Position numbers and translations under genes: made by a program
The notes under the pieces: generated by a model
Told to the model about the DNA's origin: nothing
Databases searched by the model: none
Seen by the model: only the letters and a program-made list of their open reading frames with translations
Origin: Oegoconia quadripuncta
Taxonomy: Eukaryota; Arthropoda; Insecta; Lepidoptera; Autostichidae
Reading direction: 5' to 3'
Assembly: GCA_949316235.1 (NCBI GenBank)
Contig: OX438747.1
Span: forward strand, 33,929,601-33,993,600
DNA: 64,000 nucleotides
Part shown: positions 1 to 10,500 of the stretch, piece after piece
Numbering within the stretch: the first letter of the stretch is position 1
How the letters are laid out: each line of letters begins with the position of its first letter

Positions 1-480
1 CTGTCTACCAACCAAATTTCATCCAAATCCGTCCAGCCGTTAGGCGTGATGAGGTAACAAACATACATACACACATACACACAAAGTTTCGCGTTTATAA
101 TATTAGTAGGGAAGTAGGGATTGGGATTTGAAATTATTGTTAATTATTAATAATTTGTTACTAGCAACACTGCTTGTCTTGTATCCTTTGGTGCGATGTT
201 GTGTAGAAGTTCTAATTGTACAAACTATTAAACCAAGAAGTTGATTAGATCCACAATAGTTTAATTTAAACCTCTGAACACCATTTTCTATCAGGTTATG
301 GGCCCAGCACGCTTCCACTGCGCCACTCTGCTTGTCTTGTATCCTTTGGTGTGATGTTGTGTAGAAGTTCTAATTGCAGAAACTATTAAACCAAGAAGTT
401 GATTAGATCCACAATAGTTTAATTTAAACCTCTGAACACCATTTTCTATCAGAAATTCTCGAAAATAACCTTAATTAAAG
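1..480. repeat. Repeat end and local tandem duplication
   Basis: The first 120 bases look like the 3' end of a dispersed repeat with a short ACATAC-rich stretch. A segment of about 127 bases at 170-296 is then repeated almost unchanged at 327-452, including the shared phrase CAAGAAGTTGATTAGATCC, with a period of about 157 bases. No coding potential is seen. Confidence 0.6.
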
Positions 481-1120
481 CTATTTAGGTATTATTTTCT
501 ATTTATGTGTGAAAGGCGTGTGCATTGGCCCCAACAGCGCCACGGTCTCCGATTTGCATTGGACTACATTTAGTCAAGATTTTTACAAAACGTCTAAAAT
601 CGCTGTAAAAACGTGTAAAAAAAATACAATTTTTATGGCTGCACAGTAATATGTCAAACTTTATAATTGGCTTAATAAGTATGTAATTTAATTTTAACTA
701 ATATATAAGGATATGCTGTAAAGTTTGTTGAAAATAAATAAATAAATACACACGTGAAAAGCGACCAAAGAAAGGGTACAGTAACCCTCAGGAAACTTGA
801 GCGGGTTGTCAGATCAAAAAATCAAAAATCGTTTATTCCTTTACTACAAGTACTGGCAACACAAGTTGTAGGATCCTCCTTTTAAGCTTAGAAAAGCCTG
901 TAGTAGGAAGAACCACTCTTCCATATATCATAGGTTAGCAAAGGTTTCTTTTTTACAAAACAAAATGTCTTATAAATTTTTTTAAATAAGCTTACATTTT
1001 ACATAATCCCGTATGTGGGTATATACATTTATTCATTCATTGTGTATATGTTAATAGATATTCAGTATTAGTATCCAAGTAACTAGTGTTTTTTTACATT
1101 CATGGAGAGATTTATTAACT
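481..1120. other. No recognisable feature
   Basis: AT-rich sequence with stops in all frames. I see no gene, RNA or clear repeat boundary in it. Confidence 0.5.
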
Positions 1121-1124
1121 CGAA

Positions 1125-1345
1125 ATGTATCGAGTCGGAAAAATATCGATAAGGTCGCCAAATTGTACATTCTATTCTTACCACTTTTCTGAAACTGTAT
1201 TTTCTTTTCTGTTGTGCAATAAAGTGTATTTGTATTGTATTGTATTGTATTGTTTTTTGAAGAAAAAAAACTACCTATGCCAATACCTTCTATTTCACTT
1301 ACCTAATATGCCCTATTTTTTTCCTTACGGTAAAAAATCTTTTTG
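1125..1345 (+). repeat. LINE 3' tail plus short dispersed repeat (family Z)
   Basis: 1150-1250 ends in a polyadenylation-like AATAAAG followed by repeated TATTG units, typical of a 5'-truncated non-LTR retroelement tail; the same tail recurs at 46960-47035. 1260-1345 is family Z, recognisable by the phrase CCTTACGGTAAAAAA and by AATATGCCCTATTTTTTTCC. Family Z recurs at 24684, 26237, 27636, 39284, 41208 and 63480. Confidence 0.6.
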
Positions 1346-1669
1346 TTAGTTGTTAACACGCTTTTGTTAGCTTTATTTGTTCACTAATCTTGTGTTCACT
1401 AACAAATCTTGGAAGTCAATTTTAATCTACTTCTAATTGTCGTATCGAAATGAAACTAGTATTTGAGAACTACTATTTGATATCTTGGAGCTGATCTGAT
1501 GATGGAGCCAGGAGGTGGATGATGGAACTCTTCAGTGGCTACTAGTAAACCCCTCGAGTTTGGGCTTATGTTGGGAGAAGATAAACTGCGTGGTAATTGA
1601 GGTTTATTATTGGATGTTGTTCCGATCGCAAGAGAGCGAAAAACCGGCCGCGCGCCAGTATATATACAT

Positions 1670-1795
1670 TTAGATTCGCGCCATCTATCGGATTGTCCTG
1701 GAACCCGTGAGAAAGGTACACTTGTACCTATTGGAGTGAATAGATTGATTAGAGGTGGGTTCACGGGTTCGCCGATAGATGGCGCCAGTCTTTAC
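1670..1795. repeat. Small fold-back repeat
   Basis: GCGCCATCTATCGG near 1678 is matched by its reverse complement near 1772-1786, and GAACCCGTGA near 1700 by TCACGGGTTC near 1757. A partly matching phrase, GATGGAGCCAGGAGG, flanks it at about 1501 and 1887, so this may be the core of a larger unclassified repeat. Confidence 0.5.
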
Positions 1796-2285
1796 ATAAT
1801 TGCGTCGACAGCGTCAGGCGAGGTTTGCGAGGCGTGATTCGTTTTGACGATATTGTACTTGGTGGCGAGGGTCTGGTGATGTTGGTGATGGAGCCAGGAG
1901 GCGGATGGTGGAACTCTAGCGTGATTTGCAATTACATATTTTTGTTATCATTAAGTCGCATTTCCAATCTATACCTAGGTATCTACAGTGAAGCATACAT
2001 ATACAGTATTTTCAAATGGCGGTAGGTAGTTAGCTACCAGCGGGGCTCAACGATGTATTGTGATTTTATTTATAAATTTACCAAACCCTCGCAAACGGAA
2101 TGTGGGTCACATCAACGACAATAAAATATGTAGCTTACTTTGAGTAATCAATGGCTTCTTTTTTTTTAAAACGGTTCGCAAAACTGGATACAATTTAAAA
2201 TATTTTCAGTCTTACCCAACATTACGACATAATTAACTGAATATATCCTACTGGATGTGAACACAGCAGTAAACAGTTTCAATAC

Positions 2286-2679
2286 TTAACCTCTGTGTCC
2301 TCTCTTTCCTTTTTATAATTCCGCGGGTCAAGTATCTCGGCGCGCCTGTCAAATTTTCGAAAATACCTGCGGTGTTAAAAACGTTTATAGATACTCTTCT
2401 ACTGGGTGTATTTGTAATCTGTGAAAAGCTATAGCTACGGGAATATATTATCTATGGATATAATGAATGAACACTACTACAGCTATAATACAAAAAATCA
2501 GAAAAATGTTACGAGTTGTAATATGTAGGTATACCTATATCCACGATATACAAATACACCCAGTAGAAGAGTATCTATAAACGTTTTTAACACCGCAGGT
2601 ATTTTCGAAAATTTGACAGGCGCGCTGAGATACTTGACCCGCGGAATTATAAAAAGGAAAGAGAGGACACAGAGGTTAA
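2286..2679. mobile_element. piggyBac-like MITE flanked by TTAA
   Basis: The element at 2290-2675 (386 bp) has long inverted ends beginning CCTCTGTGTCCTCTCTTTCC that pair over roughly 120 bases. It is bounded on both sides by TTAA (2286-2289 and 2676-2679). TTAA target duplication is the hallmark of piggyBac-superfamily insertion, so a non-autonomous piggyBac-like origin is inferred. There is no coding capacity. Confidence 0.7.
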
Positions 2680-2828
2680 CTAAATCACAAAGACCATACA
2701 AAAAGACCTATTTATAATTGTTGTACAAAAAGAGAGGATGATTAATCCTTAATATACATATACATATACAACCAAACCATAGATAACTTTCTTAGTGGAG
2801 GCGATTGTTTCTGAAAATATATCAATCA

Positions 2829-3341
2829 GGCCCCTATTTCACCAAGTTGACAGGTGCGACAATTGTCAAAAAAATATAACCGCACCGATTCATTTATTAA
2901 GTATTCGACACTGGTTTCACTAATTCGAAATTTTTCCTTAAACGCTAATTCAGTAATGTCAAAGGAGAAATTTATTCGTTCTCTATATATTCTCCTATAT
3001 GCGAACTCATCTAAATCACTATCACTGTCACTACTACTAAATGTGACGTTTTCAAGTGATAATCTTTATCCTACGAAATAAATATTTTTTGACTTTGACT
3101 TTGACTGCTGCTTTCACGGAGAGCCATTCAAAAAATGATTCTTGTTTCACAACATAATTGTCATTTGATTGAGATAAGGACAATTGTCACAAAATGCCTG
3201 TCATGTTTATAAGCTTTTCTATACGAAATAATTTACAATATTGTCATTTGTCACCTGTCCGTTGACAATTGTCAGCGACATATGTCGAATTGTCAGCCGA
3301 CATTTATGTCGCTGACAATTGTCAACTTGGTGAAATAGGGG
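2829..3341. mobile_element. TIR MITE, Harbinger-like ends, with nested LINE tail
   Basis: The ends GGCCCCTATTTCACCAAGTT and its inverse at 3320-3341 form terminal inverted repeats, followed by palindromic GACAATTGTC motifs. Such ends resemble PIF/Harbinger MITEs of insects (inference). The middle, about 2940-3105, is a 5'-truncated LINE tail with AAATAAA and TGACTT repeats; it shares its last 50 bases with 57930-57975. Confidence 0.6.
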
Positions 3342-3344
3342 CGG

Positions 3345-4020
3345 TCTCTTGTGCCTATTATATAATGCATACATTCGATACAAAGGGCTGTGTTGACCGA
3401 TGTTGGTTCCTACAATATAACAGATGAAAAATCAATCATTTCCCCCGATAGTATTTTTATTAGTAAGTAATTCATGCATTATTCAGTTCTTCGACTTAGC
3501 AACCCTTCGCGCTTCAGTATTGTCTATTACAATAAGAATAACTTATTATGAACGCCACAATTAACACGATACAAAAACAAAGAAGTAGTAAGTTATAGCT
3601 ATGCTGTCACGTGTTGCGGCGTGCGCAAATGGGTTAGCACTCAGCTCATGATGCGACGAATCACAGCGCTGGTTTTCAGTGCCGCCAAAAGCCCAGAGAC
3701 GCACGGACGCCACGTCAGGTACAATAATGAGCAACATAATAATAAATAATTATAGTCGGGTTAGTGTATGTATAGTGTAGTGTAAATATACAAAATAATA
3801 ATTACGTATCATTCTTAATCCTTTCGTCGACCAAGTAACTATTCGATATGGTGATCTTCGATTGAGTGTCTTTCAAAATAGGGTTTCGGACCCGTTATTA
3901 ACAGCACGTGATAATGGCTCTGTACCTACGCCACTCGACCAAGCTCCAGACATCCAAGGACTCAACATGCTCAATGACAATACCTTTTACGTACATAAAC
4001 TGTTTTTTTAGAATGTCAAA
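3345..4020. other. Unassigned intergenic sequence
   Basis: No gene seen. 3620-3690 contains a phrase ending GGCGCTGGTTTTC-like that recurs near 53480, so at least part is a low-copy repeat. Confidence 0.4.
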
Positions 4021-4024
4021 GACA

Positions 4025-4200
4025 AAAAAATCGGGCACGTACACCAATAATCTAGTTCCAAACTAAGTAAAGCTTGTACTATGGATACTAGATAACGGAT
4101 AAACATACAAAAATATTTATAGATTATAAAAATAACCATTTTACTGCTCGCGGGATTCGCTGGCACGGTCACTACCCCAAACACGAATCGGTCGTCAAAG
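4025..4200 (-). repeat. SINE family S2, truncated
   Basis: Reverse-strand copy of the tRNA-headed SINE seen complete at 28142 and 37914. The 3' part with the Leu-style head remnant is retained next to the phrase GACCGATTCGTGTTTGGGG on the reverse strand. Confidence 0.55.
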
Positions 4201-4324
4201 TTAGTTCAGCTTGTGTTCAAGAAAGAAAGAAATAAAGAAAATTATTTATTTGTTTGATTTTGGGTATACAGATAAAGGTCTTATTTTGTAGATAGGTAAG
4301 TAGCCCAACAAAATCTAAAATCCC

Positions 4325-4855
4325 AAGTAAAAAAAATATAGCATCATTTAGGAAAAATATTGATAAACATGATGTCTATACAAGAAACAAAGATAAACTT
4401 GCAGGTCACATAAATCGCCTCCGCAAAGTCAGTAATTCATTCAAAGGGTTATGTATACACTTTTTCAATAAAGTTCCTGTTGATATACAAAATCTTCCTT
4501 TCAATAAATTTAAAGATACTATAAAACAGAAACTTATTAAGAAAGCATATTACAAAATATCAGATTATTTAGATGATAAACATTCATGGACATGAACGAA
4601 CAGCCCGTTCGCATAACCAGGCTATTTCACAATTAATAATGAAATGTTATATACAATATAAACTAATAATTAATATTTTTGTAACATAAAAACCTTTTTT
4701 TAAAAAAGAGCAACCCCTCGAGTTTGCATGTTCTTCTCAGCGGAAACTAGGCTTTTGAACAAACAGTAGTTTAAAAAATGTAAAATCTGACTATTTTAAG
4801 TGTACCCTGCCTGTGTACCTACAAAATAAAGCGTTTTTTGATTTTGATTTAAACT
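4325..4855 (+). repeat. 5'-truncated Jockey/CR1-like LINE tail (family J)
   Basis: On the + strand this encodes the C-terminal end of a non-LTR reverse transcriptase, with the pattern SRLHKVSNSFKG then [17 protein letters not shown] and YYKISDYLDDKHSW before a stop. An AAATAAA signal and a (TTTTGA) tail follow. It ends directly before the exon acceptor at 4862, so the LINE supplies the polypyrimidine region of that intron. Other family J copies: 14990, 18010/19856, 37255, 42171, 54170/57721, 61783. Confidence 0.75.
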
Positions 4856-4862
4856 TTTTCAG

Positions 4863-5264
4863 GTGTAATCACCATCTGCCATTCCGGTCACACCTACGTG
4901 TTCCTGCAAGTGAGAAAAGGAGAGAACCAAACCGACGCCAATGTGGACGCGGTAATCCACAAAACTCTACCTACCGACAAAGTTGAAGAGATCACGAACA
5001 CACTTGCTAGAAAACAATTAAACAATTACAAAAGGTTTGAGGTTCGAAAAAGGGCTGACGAGGATAACAACAGTGGTGAGCAGACATTTGGAAAGAAGAA
5101 TGTAGACAGCGTTATGTTTTCCATCAACACAGGCGCAGAAGTAGAATCGTCTGGTGTGCCCAATCCAAATATATTAAATAAAATTGAGAAGATAGTTAAA
5201 GTTATCGGGAAGAATATATTCGATAGCAACAAGGCAATGTACAGAACTCACGAGGATGCGATAA
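4863..5264 (+). CDS. Internal coding exon of an unrecognised host gene (gene 1)
   Basis: The exon starts after TTTTTCAG and ends before GTAAGT at 5265. Two leading bases complete a codon begun upstream, then 133 codons follow, then one base (phase 1). The peptide begins VITICHSGHTYVFLQVRKGE and is charged, with a Lys/Asp/Asn-rich middle and a hydrophobic-basic helix-like stretch near NILNKIEKIVKVIGKN. I recognise no domain. The single trailing A joins exactly with the AG opening the exon at 15945 to make a Lys codon, which supports the model. No upstream exon was found: 1-4860 is repeat-rich and the true start may lie outside the window. There is no signal peptide in the visible part. Confidence 0.75.
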
Positions 5265-5420
5265 GTAAGTAGCATATCGTGAAACTAGCTTTAAGTCGTA
5301 GGTCAGCTTTGTGTCTTGTTTTGTTGTTTTGTATGTGCTTTGATAGGTTTAGCTCCAATGAGGGTGACATTATCATTATAATGATAAAACCCTCGATTAA
5401 AAAAATAGAAAAAAAAAACA

Positions 5421-5465
5421 AGGCAGTGTACAGAACTCACGAGGATGCGATAAGTAAGTAGCAAA
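5421..5465 (+). repeat. Duplicated end of the 4863-5264 exon with its splice donor
   Basis: About 45 bases covering the last exon codons (peptide YRTHEDAI) and the donor GTAAGTAG are repeated 190 bases downstream with one mismatch. The copy lacks an upstream polypyrimidine tract and the intervening frame is closed, so it is probably a decaying duplicate rather than a used exon. Confidence 0.75.
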
Positions 5466-5469
5466 TGTT

Positions 5470-6165
5470 CGGTTTCGTTTATTGGATGTTTATTCTACCA
5501 CTCTCAAAGTAATAACGCGAGAATGTTCAACTGGACATAATATTGTTTTTATCTTATTTAAAGACCTTAGTCATTTTAATGACTAGGTCGCTCTTTAATG
5601 ACTCAGTGTATATTTACACCCTGGTGAAAAATGTCGATGCTGTAGAAAATAGGATCAAGGGAAACCAAGGACTTTTTAAATCACGCGTGGATAACGGGAT
5701 CCGAATCTTCGATAGCTGCGTTTCCCTAGACATGCGGCTGGTTTCCAAAGACGGCGCGTCTCGATAGTAGCGAGAGCGGTTATAGAAGAGGAGAACGATT
5801 GAATGAACCGTCTGAATGAATTGCTTGAATGAGTGAGCTAGCTTTTCTACGATGCGCGCGCGATTGAATCTTCACCTTGTTTTCAGGTAAGTTTATGGAG
5901 TTACTATCTACATAAACTTGTGTATGTTTGTATTAGAGTATAGGCTATTGGTAGTCCTCGGAAAGTCGCACACAATATTTCGTACTCTTGGGATTTACGC
6001 TAAAATGTCTCATGTTTTTTAAGAAGATATAATCATTCACGTTTCCGCGAAATAGACAACACAAGCGGACGGAGCGTGGAGCTGCGACGGCGACCGCCTT
6101 ACAAATAGTGTTGTCAACTGTCCCGAGAGATGGGTCGTCCCGTTTTCAAGGCACAAATAACGAGT
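5470..6165. other. Intron of gene 1, no clear feature
   Basis: Non-coding between the duplicated donor and the first MITE. A 74-codon open stretch at 5543-5767 has no similarity I recognise and no splice context. Confidence 0.4.
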
Positions 6166-6169
6166 CCCT

Positions 6170-6437
6170 TAGACCCGTATTAATAAACCATTCTCAAGAT
6201 TGAGAACAGTCTTGTGGCTGGTCTCAAGTAAACGTGTTGATTAATAAACAAGCACGTGCACACTCAAACAGTACTCACTTGAGAGGTGCGCGTATTAATA
6301 AACGAAACTCAAGACTATCATTCATTCGCCGGTGAGGCGCATCCTTCAGAAGTGATCTCAGCTGAGTAAACCTCAAGATTGGTTTATAAATTAGCGCGGA
6401 GACTGGTATTGAAATTGGTTTATTAATACCGGCCTAA
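6170..6437. mobile_element. MITE family M
   Basis: The ends read GTATTAATAAACCATTCTCA and, inverted, TTGGTTTATTAATACCGGCC, giving terminal inverted repeats. The interior has several further CTCAAG/CTTGAG phrases. Related copies: 17718-18008 with 20229-20290, 35128-35186 and 37492-37605. It has no coding capacity. Confidence 0.7.
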
Positions 6438-6459
6438 GTGTCCCGCTTTATGGCTTCCA

Positions 6460-6715
6460 GTCTCTCTTCAGAATGGTAGCGGTATTTAAAGAGTTAGTAC
6501 CCCAGGAGGGTACCAGCACTATTAGTGCTGGAGAATCCCTCATCGCTCAGGCTGCCCTACTTATTCGGGGGTGGACACCTTCCTCAAAGGCCGGCAACGC
6601 ATCTGTGACCCTTTTGGTGTTGCGGGTGTCCATGGGCGGCGGTGGTTGCTTTCCATCAGGTGACCCGCATGCTCGTTTGTCGCCCTCTCATATAAAAAAA
6701 AAAAAAAAAAAAATG
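6460..6715 (+). repeat. LINE 3' tail (family K) with poly(A)
   Basis: Phrases such as GTGTCCATGGGCGGCGGTGG and CCGCATGCTCGTTTG, followed by TATAAAAAAAA, mark a 5'-truncated retroelement 3' end. It recurs reversed at 40868-41165 and 48300-48650. Confidence 0.7.
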
Positions 6716-6867
6716 GCAAACCTCTAGGTTGGACAGATGTCCCATTCGGATCCTTCCCCTCGTGCAAGACCTGGGACTATTTATTTATATTTAGGTTATC
6801 AGGTATTAAACTTTAGGTACAAGTCTGAAAATAAGTACATTGGTTCAATGTAATTGAAAAATATGAC

Positions 6868-7095
6868 AACCTGTTTGGTGCAGTGGTTAGCAACTCTGAC
6901 CACTATACCAAAAGGTTGCGGGTTCAAATCCCGCTAGGGGCATATGTTTGTGTGATGAATACGGACATGTGTACCCGAGTTATGGATGTTTTTCATTTGT
7001 ATAATATGTATTTATTTACAAAAAAAAAATCTATTTGTGTAGCATGTGCAATATTTATAATCAACTTATTATAATATAATACAATTTATTATTAA
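6868..7095 (+). repeat. tRNA-headed SINE family S1
   Basis: The head has an A-box-like TGGTGCAGTGGTTAGC and a B-box-like GGTTCAAATCCCGC, followed by the family body ATACGGACATGTGTACCCGA and an A-rich tail. It is a SINE rather than a functional tRNA because the acceptor ends do not pair and the sequence continues into the shared body. Confidence 0.8.
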
Positions 7096-7104
7096 AAAAA
7101 AAAA

Positions 7105-7389
7105 AAAAAATCATAAATAAAAAACTAGCCCCAAGTCTCTGGTTGATGGAAAGGTACCCAGAAGGCTGGCCGCATTGCCTCGCTGTATAGCGAGGCTGAT
7201 TCTCTGACCAAAATATAGGCCAGCCCTCCGATCGTGGGATGCATCAACCAGACGCTCAGATAACTCCCTAAAAAGAGTGTGAGCACCCGGTCCCCACGGC
7301 CCAAGCGTTTCTACACCAAACGGCGCAAATAGGTGATCTCCACTGAGACCGGCATATTTGCGTCGTTTAAAGCTTTCTGCCGAGGCGGC
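7105..7389 (-). pseudogene. Non-LTR retroelement C-terminus, distal part (split by BEL)
   Basis: On the reverse strand the frame reads ESFKRRKYAGLSGDHLFAPF, then FGVETLGPWGPGAHTLFREL and ISLIAQRGNAASLLGTFPS-like residues. It continues the reading frame that begins at 13583 and is interrupted by the BEL/Pao insertion between 7389 and 12882. Together the pieces form the C-terminal region of a non-LTR retrotransposon protein; the reverse transcriptase itself is missing. Confidence 0.75.
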
Positions 7390-7528
7390 TGTTGGAGCTG
7401 GCCGTCGGTTTTTCTTTATACTTTTTCATGTGTTATGTCAAATCACTTCTCACAATAAATGTCTGACACATTAGTCAATGTTTTCGACTATATTTCACTA
7501 TATTATAAAATTGGGACGGGTTTTAACA
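7390..7528 (+). repeat. 5' LTR of the BEL/Pao element
   Basis: 139 bp, identical to the copy at 12738-12876. It contains an AATAAA polyadenylation signal near 7455. Confidence 0.95.
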
Positions 7529-7555
7529 TCTGGCGACCGTGATAAAAGGGGAAAA

Positions 7556-10500
7556 ATGCCCCAATTAGATATATATAAAAAAGAGAGATCCATACTGCGG
7601 CAGCAGTTCACAAAGCTCACCAAGAAAATCGATCTGCTTTTGTCTACGAGCGACGACGAGTCCAAAGCTAATATACAACTATTGCAGCAGAAGGTGGACC
7701 GTCTCGTGATTTTAGATAGAAGTATTTTGGATTTACTGTTAGAACAAGATGTGTGCGAAGAAGATTTGCAAGCGGAGATGGATAATACAGATAAGTACCA
7801 GTCCCAATGGTTAGTCGTAACAAATAAGATGACGAAAAGTGTGAAAGAGGAGTCACCATCCGCTTCAATTAGTGATGTGCATGGAGGCGGATGTAGACAT
7901 AAACGTCAGTTTAAGCTACCGAAGTTGGACATGGTTAAATTCGAAGGGGACGTCCGTAACTGGATACCGTTTTGGGGACAGTTTCAAAAAATCGACACAG
8001 ATATTTCAATTGACGACCACGACAAATTTCAATATCTAATTTCTGCTATCCCCAAAGGTACTGAGGCTAGAGATCTTATCGATAGTTTCCCGCCATCCGC
8101 AGAGAATTACCGCAAAGCTATTGATCACCTCAAACAGCGTTACGCTCGCGAAGAGTTGCTGATTCAAGTGTATATTCGAGAATTACTTACTTTGATTATA
8201 TCGCAGGTTAGAGGCCAGTACCAGCTGTCGCTCACTTCACTGTATGACAAATTGTCTACCCAACTGCGGGCACTAGAGAGTATGGGACTTACCAGCGATA
8301 AGTACGCAGCAATGTTGTATCCGATGGTGGAGTCGGCTCTTCCGGCCGACATTTTGAAGGCTTGGGAACGGTATTGCACAGGTATCAACGCGGATGATCA
8401 AGGTAACCAACTTGATAATATTTTGAATTTTCTGAAATCCGAGGTAGAAAGTAATCAAAGAATTTCACTCGCGAGAAGCGGATTCTTGGATTCGACCGAT
8501 ATGCACTCAGCCGGGACCTCGGCTGTACCAACCATACCAACAGCTTCATGTTTAGTTGCTGCCGATAATAATAAAGTTGCGAAATTTAACACCATTATCA
8601 ATAAAGATAAATGTATTTGGTGTGATAAAGAGTCGCATTCTAGTATCCAATGTTTTAAAGCATTACATCTTAATCTTGATGAAAGGAAGGAACATTTAAA
8701 GAAGATTAAGGCTTGCTTTAATTGCCTAAAAGTTGGTCATAACACATACCGATGTAGAACTTTAATAAAGTGTATGGCTTGCCTCAGGCGTCATAACGTA
8801 TTGTTGTGTCCTGATTTAAAAAGAGTGAGTTTGAAGGAGGATAAACAAAAGCTTAGTAAAAATACGGATTTAGCTCTCTCTCACCGCAATAGTGTGACAC
8901 TTATGCAAACATTGTTAGTTACAGTATGCCATATGGGTAAAAAACTTATTGTAAGGACCCTAATAGACAGCGGAGCTCAACGATCCTACATCAAACGAGC
9001 TCTTGCTCAACAATTAGCTCTACCTGTAATACAAAAGGAGACCATGGGACATGTAGTATTTGGAGGTACCGAGTCGAAAGTTGAAACGCATAATGTCTAT
9101 AAACTAATTTTAAAGAAGCTCGATGGTACTTTTGATTTTTCTATAACTGTACTTGATGAAGAGAAAATTTGTGGTGAAATTCCGCGAATATATGAGGCGC
9201 AGTTGATAGAGGACTTAAAAAGAAATAACATAATATTAACAGACATAGGATATGATGAACCAGAGGTAGGTATTTTAATCGGCGCAGATTATTGTGGCAT
9301 GCTACTTACTTCAAATGTGGTTCAATTGCAGAATGGTCTGACAGCTTTACAAACTAAGTTGGGCTGGACTATCCAAGGTATGAAACACTCCGCGAATACT
9401 TCATTAGTATCGAACACGTTGCATGTTGCAGAGTTGTGGGATTTGGAAGCTATAGGAATAAAAGATCCAGCTGCGACAAAAAGCAGAGAAGAAGAAGAAA
9501 ATGAAGTATTGGTCGATTTTAAAAAATCTATCACGGTAAATGATGAAGGAAGATATGAAGTAAGCTTGCCTTTAAAGAGTGACTATTGTGAATTAAAAAA
9601 TAATAGAATATTGGCGGAAAAAAGATTGTTATCAAATACGAAACGGTTGATTGATATTGATAGCTTTGATGCATACGACAAATGTTTTAAAGATTGGCTG
9701 GACTTAGGCATCATAGAACGAGTACATAAAGATGATGATACAGGACATTATCTCGCTCATCATGCTGTTATAAGAAGTTCTAGTGCAACGACAAGAGTAC
9801 GACCTGTTTTTGACGCGTCTGCTCGTGATAAAGCTGGCATTTCCTTAAATAGCTGTCTTAAGACAGGAATGAATTATTTAGAGCTCATCCCAAAACTATT
9901 GATTCGGTTTAGATGGAAAAGAGTAGGTGTAACAGCTGATATTGAAAAAGCTTTTCTACAAATATCAATAACGCCTAAAGATCGTAATTTATTAAAATTT
10001 CTTTGGTGGGAAAATAATGACAGAAAGAAAATTATCACTTACAGACATCGTAGGGTGGTTTTCGGACTGACATGCAGTCCCTTTTTGCTTAACGCTACAA
10101 TCGCACATCACCTTACAAACGCTCCCCAAGCATTCCGCGATACCGCTCAGAAACTTTTAGATGCATTTTATGTGGACAATTGCATTATAAGTTTAGAAGA
10201 GAAAGAAGTTGATAAGTTTATGGATGAAGCGAAAGAAATAATGAATATGGGAAAATTTAATTTACGAGAATGGGTTGTTGCACCGAAGGAAGGTTTTGAT
10301 GGCAAAGAAGTATTATCTGTTTTAGGGATTCTCTGGCATACAAAGGGAGATACTCTGTCGTGTAAAGTCGATATACCCATCACTGAAACCAAACGAGTAA
10401 CAAGAAGGACTTTATTATCCATCGCACAAAAAGTTTTCGATCCGATTGGTTTTACAACGCCTGTCACACTGTTACCAAAGATATTGTTACAGAAAACTTG

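Noticed and set aside
7478..7555. Start of the BEL polyprotein at 7478
   Set aside because: These codons lie in the LTR and primer-binding site; the first Met of the internal region is at 7556.
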